Shown piece by piece: positions 27,770 through 36,115 of a stretch of DNA of 64,000 bases. The notes under the pieces were generated by a model, which saw nothing but the letters and a program-made list of their open reading frames with translations, was not told the DNA's origin and searched no databases. A program made the position numbers and the translations under genes. Positions within the stretch are counted from its first letter, which is position 1; the number at the start of each line of letters is the position of its first letter. The stretch is from Paraburkholderia phytofirmans OLGA172 (GTDB lineage Bacteria > Pseudomonadota > Gammaproteobacteria > Burkholderiales > Burkholderiaceae), in contig NZ_CP014578.1 of the NCBI RefSeq assembly GCF_001634365.1, positions 1,612,001-1,676,000 on the forward strand, read 5' to 3'.

Positions 27770-28541
27770 CAGGCCTCCAAGCTCGCCCCGTTTGCGCTCA
27801 TCTAGGTGGCGCAACATTCTAGCCTTTCCGCAGCGAGAAATGAGGGTGAACTGAGACGGACGGCCAGGCGCGTCTCGGAAAGGCTGAATCAATATGATCT
27901 GGCCAAAAAAAAGCCGACCGCGTAGGGGTTGGTTAAAAAATTCTGACCATTCCGAGGGCCGTGTCAGAACCTGAGAGATGCGCACTATGCCGCAAACCGA
28001 CACAGCAAAGGCAAAGGCTGGTCGGATCAAGCAAGCACGCTGAATAGGTGCGCCGACAAGCCGGCGTACCTTCTTTATGCCAACCGGTCGCTGGTCGACA
28101 GCAGGGGAACTGCGGACCAAAATAGACAGAGCGACGTGCTCTCGCCTTTATAGACCAATTCGCTCGGTTTCGTCTGCACTGGCGCCCGACATAGAGCCGC
28201 GGCGTCGTACCGACCTCGGCGCGCTATAACGTCGTGAGTTTTTGGCAGGATTGCATCATGACACTTGCCCGGCACCATGGCCGGTGCAATAGGCATTCTG
28301 ACTTTCGTCGCGGTTGCGGTTATGAGCGGTACCGTCTTGCCCAACACCTCATCAGCGTTGTCAATTTCCGCCACGCGCAGAATGTCTGCCAGTCCCCAGC
28401 ACCGGTATCCGTTGCGATCACGGTGCCTCTATCTGCGGTAGTTACTAGCGTCGTCTTGGTCAACGTTGCACGAGGGGTCGTGCGCCAGCCTTGGGTGCCG
28501 GCAGTCGCGGGTGGCCCGGTATCGGCCTTTCACGACGTAAA
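27770..28541. other. decayed intergenic stretch
   Basis: No gene can be supported. An imperfect hairpin at about 27908-27936 is followed by eight T residues on the minus strand, so it may terminate leftward transcription. A hydrophobic plus-strand stretch starting with MAGAIGILTFVAVAVMSG at 28277 could be a transporter remnant. Confidence 0.3.
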
Positions 28542-28796
28542 TCAAAAGGTAGCCCAGTCGCGCGAGCCTGTTTGAGCTGCACTCCCCAAGGCGGCAGTTC
28601 TCGGCGCCGCTGCGCGGGACACTGGTGCCTTTGTCTGTGGCGTCGCCGCTCGTTGACGTTCCTTGAGGATCGTCCCAGCACCCTTGAAGACCGCCACCGC
28701 TTGAACCAATTGCTGGGTTCTTGTTTCAAGGCTGTCGGCTACCGCTGCTGATTCTTGCACTAGCCCCGCATTCTGCTGCGCCTGCCTCATGGAACT
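28542..28796 (-). pseudogene. methyl-accepting chemotaxis protein, extreme C-terminal remnant
   Basis: About 85 residues beginning QAQQNAGLVQESAAVADSLE and continuing TRTQQLVQAVAVFKG, the usual tail of Burkholderia chemotaxis receptors after the signalling hairpin. A low-complexity Ala/Pro tail follows. The sensor, HAMP and signalling tip are absent and the upstream sequence is unrelated, so this is the stump of a deleted gene. Confidence 0.75.
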
Positions 28797-29199
28797 TGTA
28801 CCAAACCATCGCCCGCTCTCCACGAACCCCCATTTTCTTGTTGTTGGCCGGCATGAGTTCGGCTATGTGGCACAGCACATTTACCGGACTAAATGGTTGT
28901 CGCCGTCTACACGAGGCACAGATGCAGATCTCCCCGGGTATTGCGCACCCACCGTCACGCTTATGCCTGTTGGATATGCGTCCCGGCGTTCCGTACAAGT
29001 ATTGGGCTTTGATGACTTTCGACATCTCACCCCGCCAGGTCGCCTCGTATCCGCTTCCTGTTCGTCAGGCCAGCGCTTTGCTTCCGGCTTCCTCCAGATT
29101 CGCAGTCACCCGCGACACCCTTGCCATCCGCTAGCTCTTCCCCTTGTCGGGCGAGCAGAGGACTTTCACCTCCAAGTGAGTGCGCCCTGCCGGGCGTAC
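28797..29199. other. non-coding stretch downstream of the porin gene
   Basis: About 400 bases with no supported gene. It ends in a stem GTGCGCCC-TGCC-GGGCGTAC (29180-29199) directly beside the porin terminator. Confidence 0.35.
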
Positions 29200-29230
29200 G
29201 AAAAAAAAGCCCGTCCATCGGGACGGGCTC
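29200..29230 (-). terminator. rho-independent terminator of the porin transcript
   Basis: On the minus strand AGCCCGTCC pairs with GGACGGGCT around a 4-base loop and is followed by eight T residues. It lies ~270 bases after the porin stop. Confidence 0.8.
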
Positions 29231-29501
29231 AAATACTGCGTGAAGTTACTCGGAGAAAGTCGCGTCAGCGCAAGTATCCGCGGACTCTCGCTCCGTATTC
29301 ACTGCGCCATGACCACCATTTCGTCGGGACCCGCGACGAGAGTCCCGACACATCTGGACGCGACCTTTTCAATCAAGCTGTATCGGTCGTGCCATGATGA
29401 ACTTGCGCCGGCGGGTTCATTCGCCGACGCACACATTAGCGGGCCTAAGTATGACCTGAATATTTATCCAGGCATTGACGTAAACGGCGTCCCCTCGGGG
29501 A

Positions 29502-30677
29502 TCAGAAAGTGGTCCGGAGGCCGATTGCTGCGCCAACATTGTTGGTACGGCCAATTTGGTCAACAGCACCGGTGGTCGGGTTGGTTGTGCCCGGGTAGTC
29601 GGCAGCAAACGCTCCGTTGCCGCGCGCGAAGTCCACGGTGCCGTACACTTCCGTGCGTCTCGACAGCGAGTATTCGGCAAGAACGGTCGCGGAGTAGTTG
29701 ATACCGGAGCCGAGCGTGCCATCGAGCCGTTCAGCATTGCGAGTGTGACCGTAGTAGCCGGCGAACGTGAACAGCAGGGGGCCTGTTGCCTGCCAGTTAG
29801 CGCCAACGTAAAGCGTATCGTCGATACGGTTCGGACTGCCGCGGAACAGTTGCGGTGCGCCACCTTGCTGCATGTTGAAGTCCGTCGTGCCAGTGTGATC
29901 CTGCGCGCGCAGCCAACCGGCCAGCAGGCGTACGGTGGGGGTAATCTGATACGCGCCGCTGAGGTGCAGCATGTTGATCTTTGCGCCATTATCAGTCAGG
30001 CTGCCCAAGGTTCCTTGTGAGAAGGGCGTCCCCGAGGTCGACAGCGACGTTTGCTGGAAACCTGCGCCGAGAGTCATGGGACCCTGCGCATACATCAATT
30101 CCACGGCGTACGTACTACCGTTGCCGACTGAGCCGGGCGTGTTGCTGAAGCCGTAGGCGGCATCAATGGTCAGGCCTCTGTAGGTTGCCTTGTACTTGAC
30201 CGAGTTCGGGATGGTCAGGTAACTGCCAATACCGTTCCACATCCAGCTATCTTGCCAGTAGTCGCCCACAGTCAACGGGTCGAAAATATCGCCCATCGTG
30301 TCGTACATCGGCGCATATTGGTTACCGAACGTGAGCGCGCCCCACTTGTCGCTCGACAGACCAACGTACGCCTGTCGACTGAACAGCGTGTTTACCACAT
30401 GAAGCTTCCCAGTGTTGACTTCGAAGCCATTTTCAAGGCGGAAGATGGCGGACAGTCCACCGCCTAGGTCTTCGCTTCCCCGCAGGCCCCAACGGCTGTG
30501 GGTTTCCGGGCCGACCGTCATGCCGATCAAGTCTTTGGCATCCGGGGCAGCATTCGTCTGATATCGGATTGCCGTATCAACGAGGCCATACAGCGTAACC
30601 GAGCTTTGCGCGAATGCCGACGACGCTGCAACAGCGAAAAGTGCACCTACGGCACTGGAAATCAAGACTTTCTTCAT
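29502..30677 (-). CDS. outer-membrane trimeric porin (OmpC-type, Burkholderia family)
   Basis: 391-aa general porin. The signal peptide MKKVLISSAVGALFAVAASS AFA precedes the mature start QSSVTLYGLVDTAIRYQ. Family blocks follow: SRWGLRGSEDLGGGLSAIFR, LENGFEVNTGKL, FSRQAYVGLSSDKWGALTFG and NQYAPMYD (constriction loop 3 region). The C-terminal strand ends in VGAAIGLRTTF, with the terminal Phe needed for Bam-dependent assembly. The frame is open 14 codons further upstream, but the signal peptide fixes the start at 30677. It would allow diffusion of small hydrophilic solutes. A terminator follows at 29200. Confidence 0.95.
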   Translation of the reverse strand: MKKVLISSAVGALFAVAASSAFAQSSVTLYGLVDTAIRYQTNAAPDAKDLIGMTVGPETHSRWGLRGSEDLGGGLSAIFRLENGFEVNTGKLHVVNTLFSRQAYVGLSSDKWGALTFGNQYAPMYDTMGDIFDPLTVGDYWQDSWMWNGIGSYLTIPNSVKYKATYRGLTIDAAYGFSNTPGSVGNGSTYAVELMYAQGPMTLGAGFQQTSLSTSGTPFSQGTLGSLTDNGAKINMLHLSGAYQITPTVRLLAGWLRAQDHTGTTDFNMQQGGAPQLFRGSPNRIDDTLYVGANWQATGPLLFTFAGYYGHTRNAERLDGTLGSGINYSATVLAEYSLSRRTEVYGTVDFARGNGAFAADYPGTTNPTTGAVDQIGRTNNVGAAIGLRTTF

Positions 30678-30719
30678 CAGGTGGATATCCCGGGATGATT
30701 GATTATGTAAGCGGCTCAA

Positions 30720-31221
30720 TGTTTTTGCAGACTTGATGAATCAGACTGCCACCGGAAGCATAGGCCGTCATTTTTTTGACTCATAGCCTTATGCTTTCGT
30801 TGTAGATGTAATCGTTGGATTTATACGACATTTATTTTCGGTGGAATTGAGTGGCCAAATAGGCAGTGAGTCTCGCGTCGAGATTGTCTGAACCCAGGCG
30901 AGGCTTGACGAACCGCAGCTTGATATTGATAGCGGCGCGCGTAGTTCGGATTATCTCCATCGCGATTTGTGCGGTCATCTTGATTAACCTACTCCTGAAT
31001 CAACAACAATCACGCATCCGATTTATACGGCTATCAGGATTAGTCTTTTCCTGAATTAGTAACAATAGGGAGCCGCCGCGCATCTGATTATGTCGTGCCG
31101 AAACCGGTAAGTGCTTTTTGGTAAAACTGTTTGGACTCGGCTACCCGTATTTGGCAACAATCCCTTCCTGACATCGGCCTTAATATTAAGCGCATGCTTA
31201 CCTAGACTGTAGTCACTGATT
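30720..31221. other. porin and DUF4148 divergent promoter region
   Basis: About 500 AT-rich bases with no ORF of note. Two loosely repeated segments (CCTGAATCAACAACAATCA near 30992 and CCTGAATTAGTAACAATAG near 31051) may be regulator sites. The last ~90 bases are the conserved promoter region shared with the second DUF4148 gene. Confidence 0.4.
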
Positions 31222-31241
31222 TACGAACAGGGCTGTTCGTA
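31222..31241. promoter_or_regulatory. perfect 9-bp dyad in the DUF4148 leader, copy 1
   Basis: TACGAACAGGGCTGTTCGTA is a 9-bp perfect inverted repeat with a 2-base centre. It lies ~33 bases ahead of the gene and is identical to 33031-33050 in front of the paralogue. It could be an operator or a small 5'-UTR hairpin. Confidence 0.65.
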
Positions 31242-31273
31242 GCAGGACAAAACCAAGTCTGGAGGTAAGTATC

Positions 31274-31582
31274 ATGAAGTCCCTTATTCAAGCCGTTGTG
31301 GTTGCCGCTGCGCTTGCTGCACCGATCGTGTCGTTCGCTCAATCGAATGCGCCTGTCACCCGTGCACAGGTACGCGCCGAACTGGTCCAGCTCGAAAAGG
31401 CTGGCTACAACCCGGCCCGTGGCGAAGATCCTAACTACCCGGCCGACATTCAGGCTGCTGAGGCCAAGGTGGCTGCACAGAACGATGCCGTCGGTGGCGT
31501 GGCAGGCGGTTCGTCGCAGTCGGGTCATGCGACTGACACTGCGGTGTCGTCGTATTCGCCCCGGATCTACAACGCTCACTAA
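31274..31582 (+). CDS. DUF4148-family secreted protein
   Basis: 102-aa small exported protein typical of Burkholderiales, of unknown function. It has a signal peptide (MKSLIQAVVVAAALAAPIVS FAQ), then the DUF4148 core VTRAQVRAELVQLEKAGYNP and DPNYPADIQAAEAKVAAQN, and a Ser/Gly-rich tail. GGAGG stands eight bases before the ATG. It is a monocistronic unit: its own conserved promoter region lies upstream and hairpins follow. A paralogue with the same upstream region is at 33100-33405. Confidence 0.9.
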   Translation: MKSLIQAVVVAAALAAPIVSFAQSNAPVTRAQVRAELVQLEKAGYNPARGEDPNYPADIQAAEAKVAAQNDAVGGVAGGSSQSGHATDTAVSSYSPRIYNAH

Positions 31583-31645
31583 ACAATCGGGCGTGTAAGT
31601 CCTGAACTCGCTGCGGGCGCCGCGTAGCGTCGCTCCTGAAAAATG

Positions 31646-31690
31646 AAACAGGCCCGTTCTCGCCATGAACCGTGAGAGCGGGTCTGTTTT
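31646..31690 (+). terminator. hairpin terminator after DUF4148 gene 1
   Basis: AAACAGGCCCGTTCTC pairs with GAGAGCGGGTCTGTTT (16 bp with two G-U pairs) and runs into TTTT. The minus strand also ends in a T-rich stretch, so it may work both ways. Confidence 0.7.
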
Positions 31691-31733
31691 GCCAATATCT
31701 GAATACCTCCGCCGCCGGGTTTCCGGTGGCTTC

Positions 31734-31764
31734 GCCCAGCCTCTCCTGGCTGGGCGCTTTTTCT
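31734..31764 (+). terminator. strong rho-independent terminator
   Basis: GCCCAGCC-TCTCCT-GGCTGGGC is a perfect 8-bp stem followed by GCTTTTTCT. It backs up the previous hairpin. Confidence 0.75.
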
Positions 31765-31848
31765 CTCATTCATCGATGGTGGTGCCGTGCGCATGGTGTG
31801 GACGTCAGTGAAGACCTCACTGGGCCGCGCGTCAGTGTCGGCGGTCGG

Positions 31849-32325
31849 CTAGGTCAGATTGCCTGCGAGTGCAGCGGCTACCCGCTTCATCTGTTCATCC
31901 GAGACGCCCGATGCGCCGGCCACGCCGTTGCGCCATACGTCAGATTCGCGAATGGCAAGCTGCGCCTTGAGGGGCTTGCGCGCGCACGCCATCGCCAGCA
32001 GTCTGAGCATCACCTCGAAAGCCGGTGCGCCTCCGCTCCCCGTTGTAGTGGTCCTCAGGTCGCTCAATTCAGCCTCAGCCCGCGCGAGCTGGTTACGCAG
32101 CACCGAAACCTGACGCTCATGCAATTCGCGCAGGATCTGCATCTGATCCACCGGACCTTCATTTTCCGTTACTGTCACATCAATTGAGACCGCACGCCGC
32201 CGCTCCCGGTAGGCGGCCTGCCGCTGCGCGCCGGTCATCGCATCCGGCTTTCGCGGTCGTCCACGTCCCCGCTTGACCTGTTCCGTCTCCGGTGTGGCCG
32301 TCAGATTATTCGTAACGTCACGCAT
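31849..32325 (-). CDS. AT-hook-like small DNA-binding protein, function unknown
   Basis: 158-aa protein. Near the N-terminus (residues ~17-48) is a basic AT-hook core, KRGRGRPRKPDAMTGAQRQA, followed by AYRERRR. Such sequences bind the minor groove of AT-rich DNA. A coiled-coil segment follows (residues ~60-95, LRELHERQVSVLRNQLARAE), then an Ala-rich C-terminus. No catalytic motif is seen. The promoter carries a TTAGTAT/ATACTAA dyad, suggesting autoregulation. I do not recognise a named family. A plasmid- or nucleoid-associated regulator is a reasonable guess. Confidence 0.65.
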   Translation of the reverse strand: MRDVTNNLTATPETEQVKRGRGRPRKPDAMTGAQRQAAYRERRRAVSIDVTVTENEGPVDQMQILRELHERQVSVLRNQLARAEAELSDLRTTTTGSGGAPAFEVMLRLLAMACARKPLKAQLAIRESDVWRNGVAGASGVSDEQMKRVAAALAGNLT

Positions 32326-32326
32326 A

Positions 32327-32380
32327 TTAGTATAGTGTCAAATCGACGCCTCTATTTTACGTCACTGTGACTAATACTAA
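32327..32380. promoter_or_regulatory. dyad in the promoter of the AT-hook-like gene
   Basis: TTAGTAT (32327-32333) and ATACTAA (32374-32380) are perfect inverted copies 40 bases apart, adjacent to the start codon at 32325. A small palindrome, GTCAC-T-GTGAC (32361-32371), lies between them. This layout fits an operator for autoregulation. Confidence 0.5.
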
Positions 32381-32660
32381 AGAGACAACGTGACCGATGC
32401 GTACCGAGTTCAAGGCCGGCGAGAGGCTGGTGGCCACGCCCCGAATTTTCGGGCGGTCAGCTACTTGGCACGGGGTGGATAGCCAAGCACAACACAACAT
32501 AAAGGGAATTGTCGAGCGCCCCTCGCGGGGGCAGACCCGGCGCGCGAGCCGTCTACCTATCAAACAGATACGGTGGGTCAGTTTCGAGCAGAGATTTTAG
32601 TAAGGGTTTATACTTACGTCCGTCTCCTCCATGTCTCTGTCTCCACGGAAAATGGATTAA
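32381..32660. other. non-coding stretch ending in a terminator, possible sRNA locus
   Basis: No convincing protein gene, apart from a 67-codon frame at 32397 without family resemblance. The stretch ends in a strong rightward terminator at 32661-32690, so something is transcribed toward it. No annotated rightward gene accounts for this. A small RNA is possible. Confidence 0.35.
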
Positions 32661-32690
32661 GCCCGCCGCTCCCCCGTGGCGGGCTTTTTT
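32661..32690 (+). terminator. strong rho-independent terminator without an upstream gene
   Basis: GCCCGCC and GGCGGGC form a perfect 7-bp stem around a 10-base loop, followed by six T residues. Confidence 0.75.
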
Positions 32691-32780
32691 ATGGCGCGCA
32701 CCAAGGTAGGCATCGGTGCGGGCGTTGGGAGGGTCGGCCAATCAGACTTGAAATCCGATGCGGCGTAAGGATGTGGCAAG

Positions 32781-32910
32781 CGCACGAAAACGGTCGTTTT
32801 CGTACGCGGTGACAGGCGCATCTGTGTTCGCGACACAGATAGGTGCGGTCGTTTGTGTCGACCGCATTTGGAGTAAGACTCCATCCCGGGGACGGTGGAA
32901 TCTGATTCCA
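32781..32910. other. run of five consecutive short hairpins
   Basis: Five inverted repeats follow one another in 130 bp. 32781-32806 is an 11-bp arm with one mismatch and a GGTC loop. 32820-32840 is 8 bp perfect (ATCTGTGT/ACACAGAT). 32844-32866 is 8 bp perfect (TGCGGTCG/CGACCGCA). 32870-32882 is 5 bp perfect (GGAGT/ACTCC). 32896-32910 is 6 bp perfect (TGGAAT/ATTCCA). No ORF of note covers it. It could be a structured RNA, a protein-binding array or a recombination site. Function unknown. Confidence 0.6.
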
Positions 32911-33030
32911 TTGTTGAGAGCAATCACGACCGATGGGTCACACTAAGTATTTACCCATATTCAGCAACAATTCTATCCAAGGACGGCGCTTTATCTTAAG
33001 CGTCTGCATACCTAAACTTTAGTCACTGAT

Positions 33031-33050
33031 TACGAACAGGGCTGTTCGTA
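33031..33050. promoter_or_regulatory. perfect 9-bp dyad in the DUF4148 leader, copy 2
   Basis: Identical 20-mer to 31222-31241. Similarity extends ~85 bases upstream (GCAACAAT, TTAAGCG, TACCTA-ACT-TAGTCACTGA), so the whole promoter region is conserved between the two paralogues. Confidence 0.65.
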
Positions 33051-33099
33051 GAGCATGCGTGCGGCAAACGGCGGTGTGCAATCTATCGGGAGATGCATC

Positions 33100-33405
33100 A
33101 TGAAGCGGTTCACTTCGGTATTGGCCCACGTGGCCCCACCCATCACAGTCGTGACCCTCGCGGCGACGGTCGCTTTATGCAGCGTACCTGCTTTCGCGCA
33201 GGACGTGGCGCAGCCTGCGTCGCCGCTCACGCACGCTCAGGTGATGGACCAACTGTATCAGCTTGAATCAGTGGGTTATGATCCGACCGCGACCAACTAT
33301 CCGGGCGATATCGACGCAGCGGAGCGACGGCTAGCGCTTCAGCAAGCCGAGCAGAAGCAGGCCAGCGACCACAGCGTGACCATGCGAGCGAACCATAGTC
33401 AGTAA
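33100..33405 (+). CDS. DUF4148-family secreted protein, paralogue
   Basis: 101-aa exported protein. The signal peptide starts at MKRFTSVLAHVAPPITVVTL and cleaves near AFA-QDV. The DUF4148 core is PLTHAQVMDQLYQLESVGYD, NYPGDIDAAERRLALQQAEQ. The start is ATG 33100 with GGGAG nine bases upstream; the frame is open from 33055 but the signal peptide fixes the start. The function of the family is unknown. The promoter region is shared with the gene at 31274, so the two are probably co-regulated. Confidence 0.9.
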   Translation: MKRFTSVLAHVAPPITVVTLAATVALCSVPAFAQDVAQPASPLTHAQVMDQLYQLESVGYDPTATNYPGDIDAAERRLALQQAEQKQASDHSVTMRANHSQ

Positions 33406-33648
33406 TTCGGAATGGCGGCGTATTGGCTGTTGCAAGGCGGCCATGGATTCTCGAATTCAACTGGTTGCAGGTTTCGATCGGAATCAGAGTGGCGCTCCTT
33501 AAGGAAAACGCAGGATTTCTGGAATGGGGTGCAGCAAAGCGTGCGATGAGATGATTGGCGCCGTCATGAGTGGCTTTTCGCCATGCAATGGACGAGTAGA
33601 ATCACGGCGCGGTGCGCCGGAAAGGAAACGCAGCCATCACCTGTGAGA

Positions 33649-33960
33649 TCAGCCTCGACAGTAGTGCCCCAGATTGATCGTATAAGCCAGCGTTTTGAAT
33701 GTGTAGTACAACTTACTGAGACGGTCAAAGCGATGCAGCAGGCGACGGAACTTGTCGTCCCAGGCGAACAGCCGCTCGATGGTACGGAACCGCTCTTCGA
33801 AGATGGCCGGGTCGAACAGCGGTTTGCGTCCCCGCCTGGGTCGCTTTCTACCGCGTGAATTCGGGTTGATGTTCGGAACCATGCCGCGGTTGAAAATGGC
33901 TTTGCGGTTCTGCCGGCAATCGTACACGCCATCGAGACTCACGGCGGTGCCCCGCATGAC
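33649..33960 (-). pseudogene. IS5-family transposase, C-terminal fragment
   Basis: About 100 residues, starting GTAVSLDGVYDCRQNRKAIF and continuing RGMVPNINPNSRGRKRPRRG, FEERFRTIERLFAWDDKFRR and LAYTINLGHYCRG. This is the DDE C-terminal end of an IS5-group transposase different from the other two in the window. It is joined in frame to an IS6 fragment on its N-terminal side. The N-terminal half is absent. Confidence 0.8.
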
Positions 33961-34453
33961 TCGGGCGCTGCCTTTGACGAAAACGTGCTTCACGTTTGCC
34001 AGTTCAGGAATCTCGGCCTGCGCCGCCCGATAGCTGCGCAACTGGTCAGTGACGATCTTGCGCGGTACTTCAGGACAAGCCGCCAGTACACGTTTGAAGA
34101 ACCGTTTAGCCGCGGCCTTGTCGCGCCGCTTTTGCAGCAGGATGTCGAGTTCGACGCCGTGCGCGTCGACTGCACGCCAAAGCAGCTACGGTTCGCCACG
34201 CAAGGTGACGAACATCTCGTCGAGGTGCCACGTGCTACCCGGCTCGCGGCGCGCCGCTTTCACCCGATGGGCAAGCCCGCGCCGAACTTCTCGCACCAGC
34301 GGCGAATCGTCTCGTAGCTGACCGTCACTCCGCGCTCGAACAGCAACTCTTCGATGTCGCGCAGGCTGAGCTGGAACCGTACCGCCGCACCGCATGGCTG
34401 ATGACCGTCGCTGGGAACCGGTGGCCGTGATAAATCGATTTCGTCTTCGTCAT
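33953..34453 (-). pseudogene. IS6-family transposase, broken by frameshifts and a stop
   Basis: From the ATG at 34453 the frames together give an IS6 transposase: KSIYHGHRFPATVISHAVRR, RFQLSLRDIEELLFERGVTV, SYETIRRWCEKFGAG, GSTWHLDEMFVTLRGEP and LLWRAVDAHGVELDILLQKR. It then continues LRSYRAAQAEIPELANVKHV. At least two frameshifts and an in-frame TAG after LRGEP break it. The last ~50 residues with the catalytic Glu are replaced by IS5 sequence near 33955. It is non-functional. Confidence 0.85.
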
Positions 34454-34875
34454 CGCGTCATGTTACGCGAACACCCCGCCAACGTGACAGCGCCCTGGCG
34501 ACGCTTCGTCACCTGGACAAAAGAAACCATCGACGCTGAGCTCGCCGAACTGCTGAACGGATACGGCACGAAATTCCAGGTCAATTTTTCGTGAACACTT
34601 ATCGCTGCGACGAACGCCATGAGCCCAGCGAGCACCGTCGTCCTGAACCCCGCCGCGCCCACGGCAAGTGCAGAGCAACGCGAAACCGCATCGGGCGCGT
34701 GCCATACCGCCATTGCCGCCAGCACGATGATGCAACCAGGCGAAATGCCAAGGGTGTGGGGCAGGTCACCCGTGTTGCGGTGAAAGACGAGGTTCATGAA
34801 GGCCCAGGAATTACCCGGCGGTCGAAATTCGAGCCGCCGGCGAGAGGCTCGCACGGCCCGAATGGCGCGACCCAA
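34454..34875 (-). other. possible membrane-protein remnant
   Basis: A minus-strand frame reads PHTLGISPGCIIVLAAMAVW and FRTTVLAGLMAFVAAISVHE, with two to three hydrophobic stretches but no intact gene structure. It may be the remains of a transporter displaced by the IS6/IS5 insertions. The family is not recognised. Confidence 0.3.
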
Positions 34876-35961
34876 TCAGAACGAATGGCGGATGCCCGCA
34901 GCGACGCCGACGGTGGAACCTGCCACCCCGAAGAGGGCGCCGTTGGTCGACAAACCGGTATTCATCAACCCGTGGTTGTAGACATAGCCGAGTTGTCCGT
35001 AGATCGCGGTCGCTTTGGAGAGGCTATAGGTTAAACCGGTCGCCGCCATGATCGAATGGTTGCTGGTGTCGTTGCCGTCGCTCGTATACCAGACCCCCGC
35101 GTCGATATCTACCGCGGGAGTCACCCGGTAGTTCAGGCCGCCACCATAGATGCGGTTATCGAAAGAGCCGGCGGTTTTGAAATTGACGAACAAAGCTTTC
35201 ATCGTCAAGTCCCCGAAGCGGTAGCTCGCCCCGACGGTGCGTCCCGAGAAAGCGACGGTGCTGGGCACCGGCGTCGTGGCTGCCGTGCCGCCGGAGTTGC
35301 CGCTGTACATGGCAGCGCTGATCTTGAACTGACCGAGCGTGTAGTTCAGACTGGCGGAGTATTGCCGGCCGGCCTGAAAATCGCCCGCCGTGCCGCCCAG
35401 CGCGAGCATCGCGCTGCCTTGCAGACCGGCGATTGTCGGGCTTGTGTACGAAATCGCGTTCGAATTGAATATGCCCGTAACGAAGACATTGCTGATGTAG
35501 AGCGGCACCCCGCTGCCGAAATAAGAAACACTGCGCGGGTCGGTGGCGATCAGCGACAGGACGAACGGCGAATATTGCACACCGGCTTTCGCGGTGCCGA
35601 AGCTGCCGGTCAAGCCGACCCACGCCTGGCGGCCAAAAAAGTTGCCATTCGAATCGGTGAGGCCGCCAGTGGAGAGGTCGATGCCGCTTTCCAGTTCGAA
35701 AATTGCCTTCATTCCTCCGCCGAGATCTTCCTCGCCTTTCAAGCCGAAAAGCGACGGAGCCTGGCCGCCCGTGATTAGCGAGAATTGATGACCGGCGTTT
35801 TGCCCGTTCGCGAGATCGAGGGTTTTGCTTGTGTACAGGATTGCGCTATCGACAATGCCATAGAGCGTCACACTGCTTTGCGCATGTGCAGCCGTCCCGA
35901 CGTTTCCAAGCACGATACCGGCAGCAACGGCAAAGCGTTTGTGGCGATACGATGACCTCAT
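34876..35961 (-). CDS. outer-membrane trimeric porin (OmpC-type, Burkholderia family)
   Basis: 361-aa general porin. The signal peptide MRSSYRHKRFAVAAGIVLGN ends near AHA-QSSVTLYGIVDSAILYT. Family blocks are SLFGLKGEEDLGGGMKAIFE, LESGIDLSTGG, FFGRQAWVGLTGSFGTAKAG and VQYSPF. The protein ends GVAAGIRHSF with the terminal Phe of outer-membrane beta-barrels. GGAGGAG lies seven bases before the ATG at 35961; the open frame upstream to 36246 is chance. It lies downstream of, and in the same direction as, the acyl-CoA synthetase gene, so it may help take up that enzyme's substrate. Confidence 0.95.
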   Translation of the reverse strand: MRSSYRHKRFAVAAGIVLGNVGTAAHAQSSVTLYGIVDSAILYTSKTLDLANGQNAGHQFSLITGGQAPSLFGLKGEEDLGGGMKAIFELESGIDLSTGGLTDSNGNFFGRQAWVGLTGSFGTAKAGVQYSPFVLSLIATDPRSVSYFGSGVPLYISNVFVTGIFNSNAISYTSPTIAGLQGSAMLALGGTAGDFQAGRQYSASLNYTLGQFKISAAMYSGNSGGTAATTPVPSTVAFSGRTVGASYRFGDLTMKALFVNFKTAGSFDNRIYGGGLNYRVTPAVDIDAGVWYTSDGNDTSNHSIMAATGLTYSLSKATAIYGQLGYVYNHGLMNTGLSTNGALFGVAGSTVGVAAGIRHSF

Positions 35962-36115
35962 GAAAATCTCCTCCGTTGAAATTATTCGAGTAGTACTTTT
36001 CTTTTTTTCGAGCGCTCGATGACCCCAATATCGCGCTTGGCTGGGCGCGCCGCGCAGCCTCGAGTGTTTGCGAGCCGCGTCGGATCCGGACCAGGACGGC
36101 GGGGCTCGACCAGCG

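Noticed and set aside
28721..29134. 138-codon plus-strand frame downstream of the porin
   Set aside because: No SD or known family; low-complexity translation, and it overlaps the chemotaxis-receptor remnant in antisense.
29556..30020. 154-codon frame antisense to the porin
   Set aside because: Shadow frame; the porin has a signal peptide and a terminal Phe.
35056..35778. 240-codon frame antisense to the second porin
   Set aside because: Shadow frame with no family resemblance.
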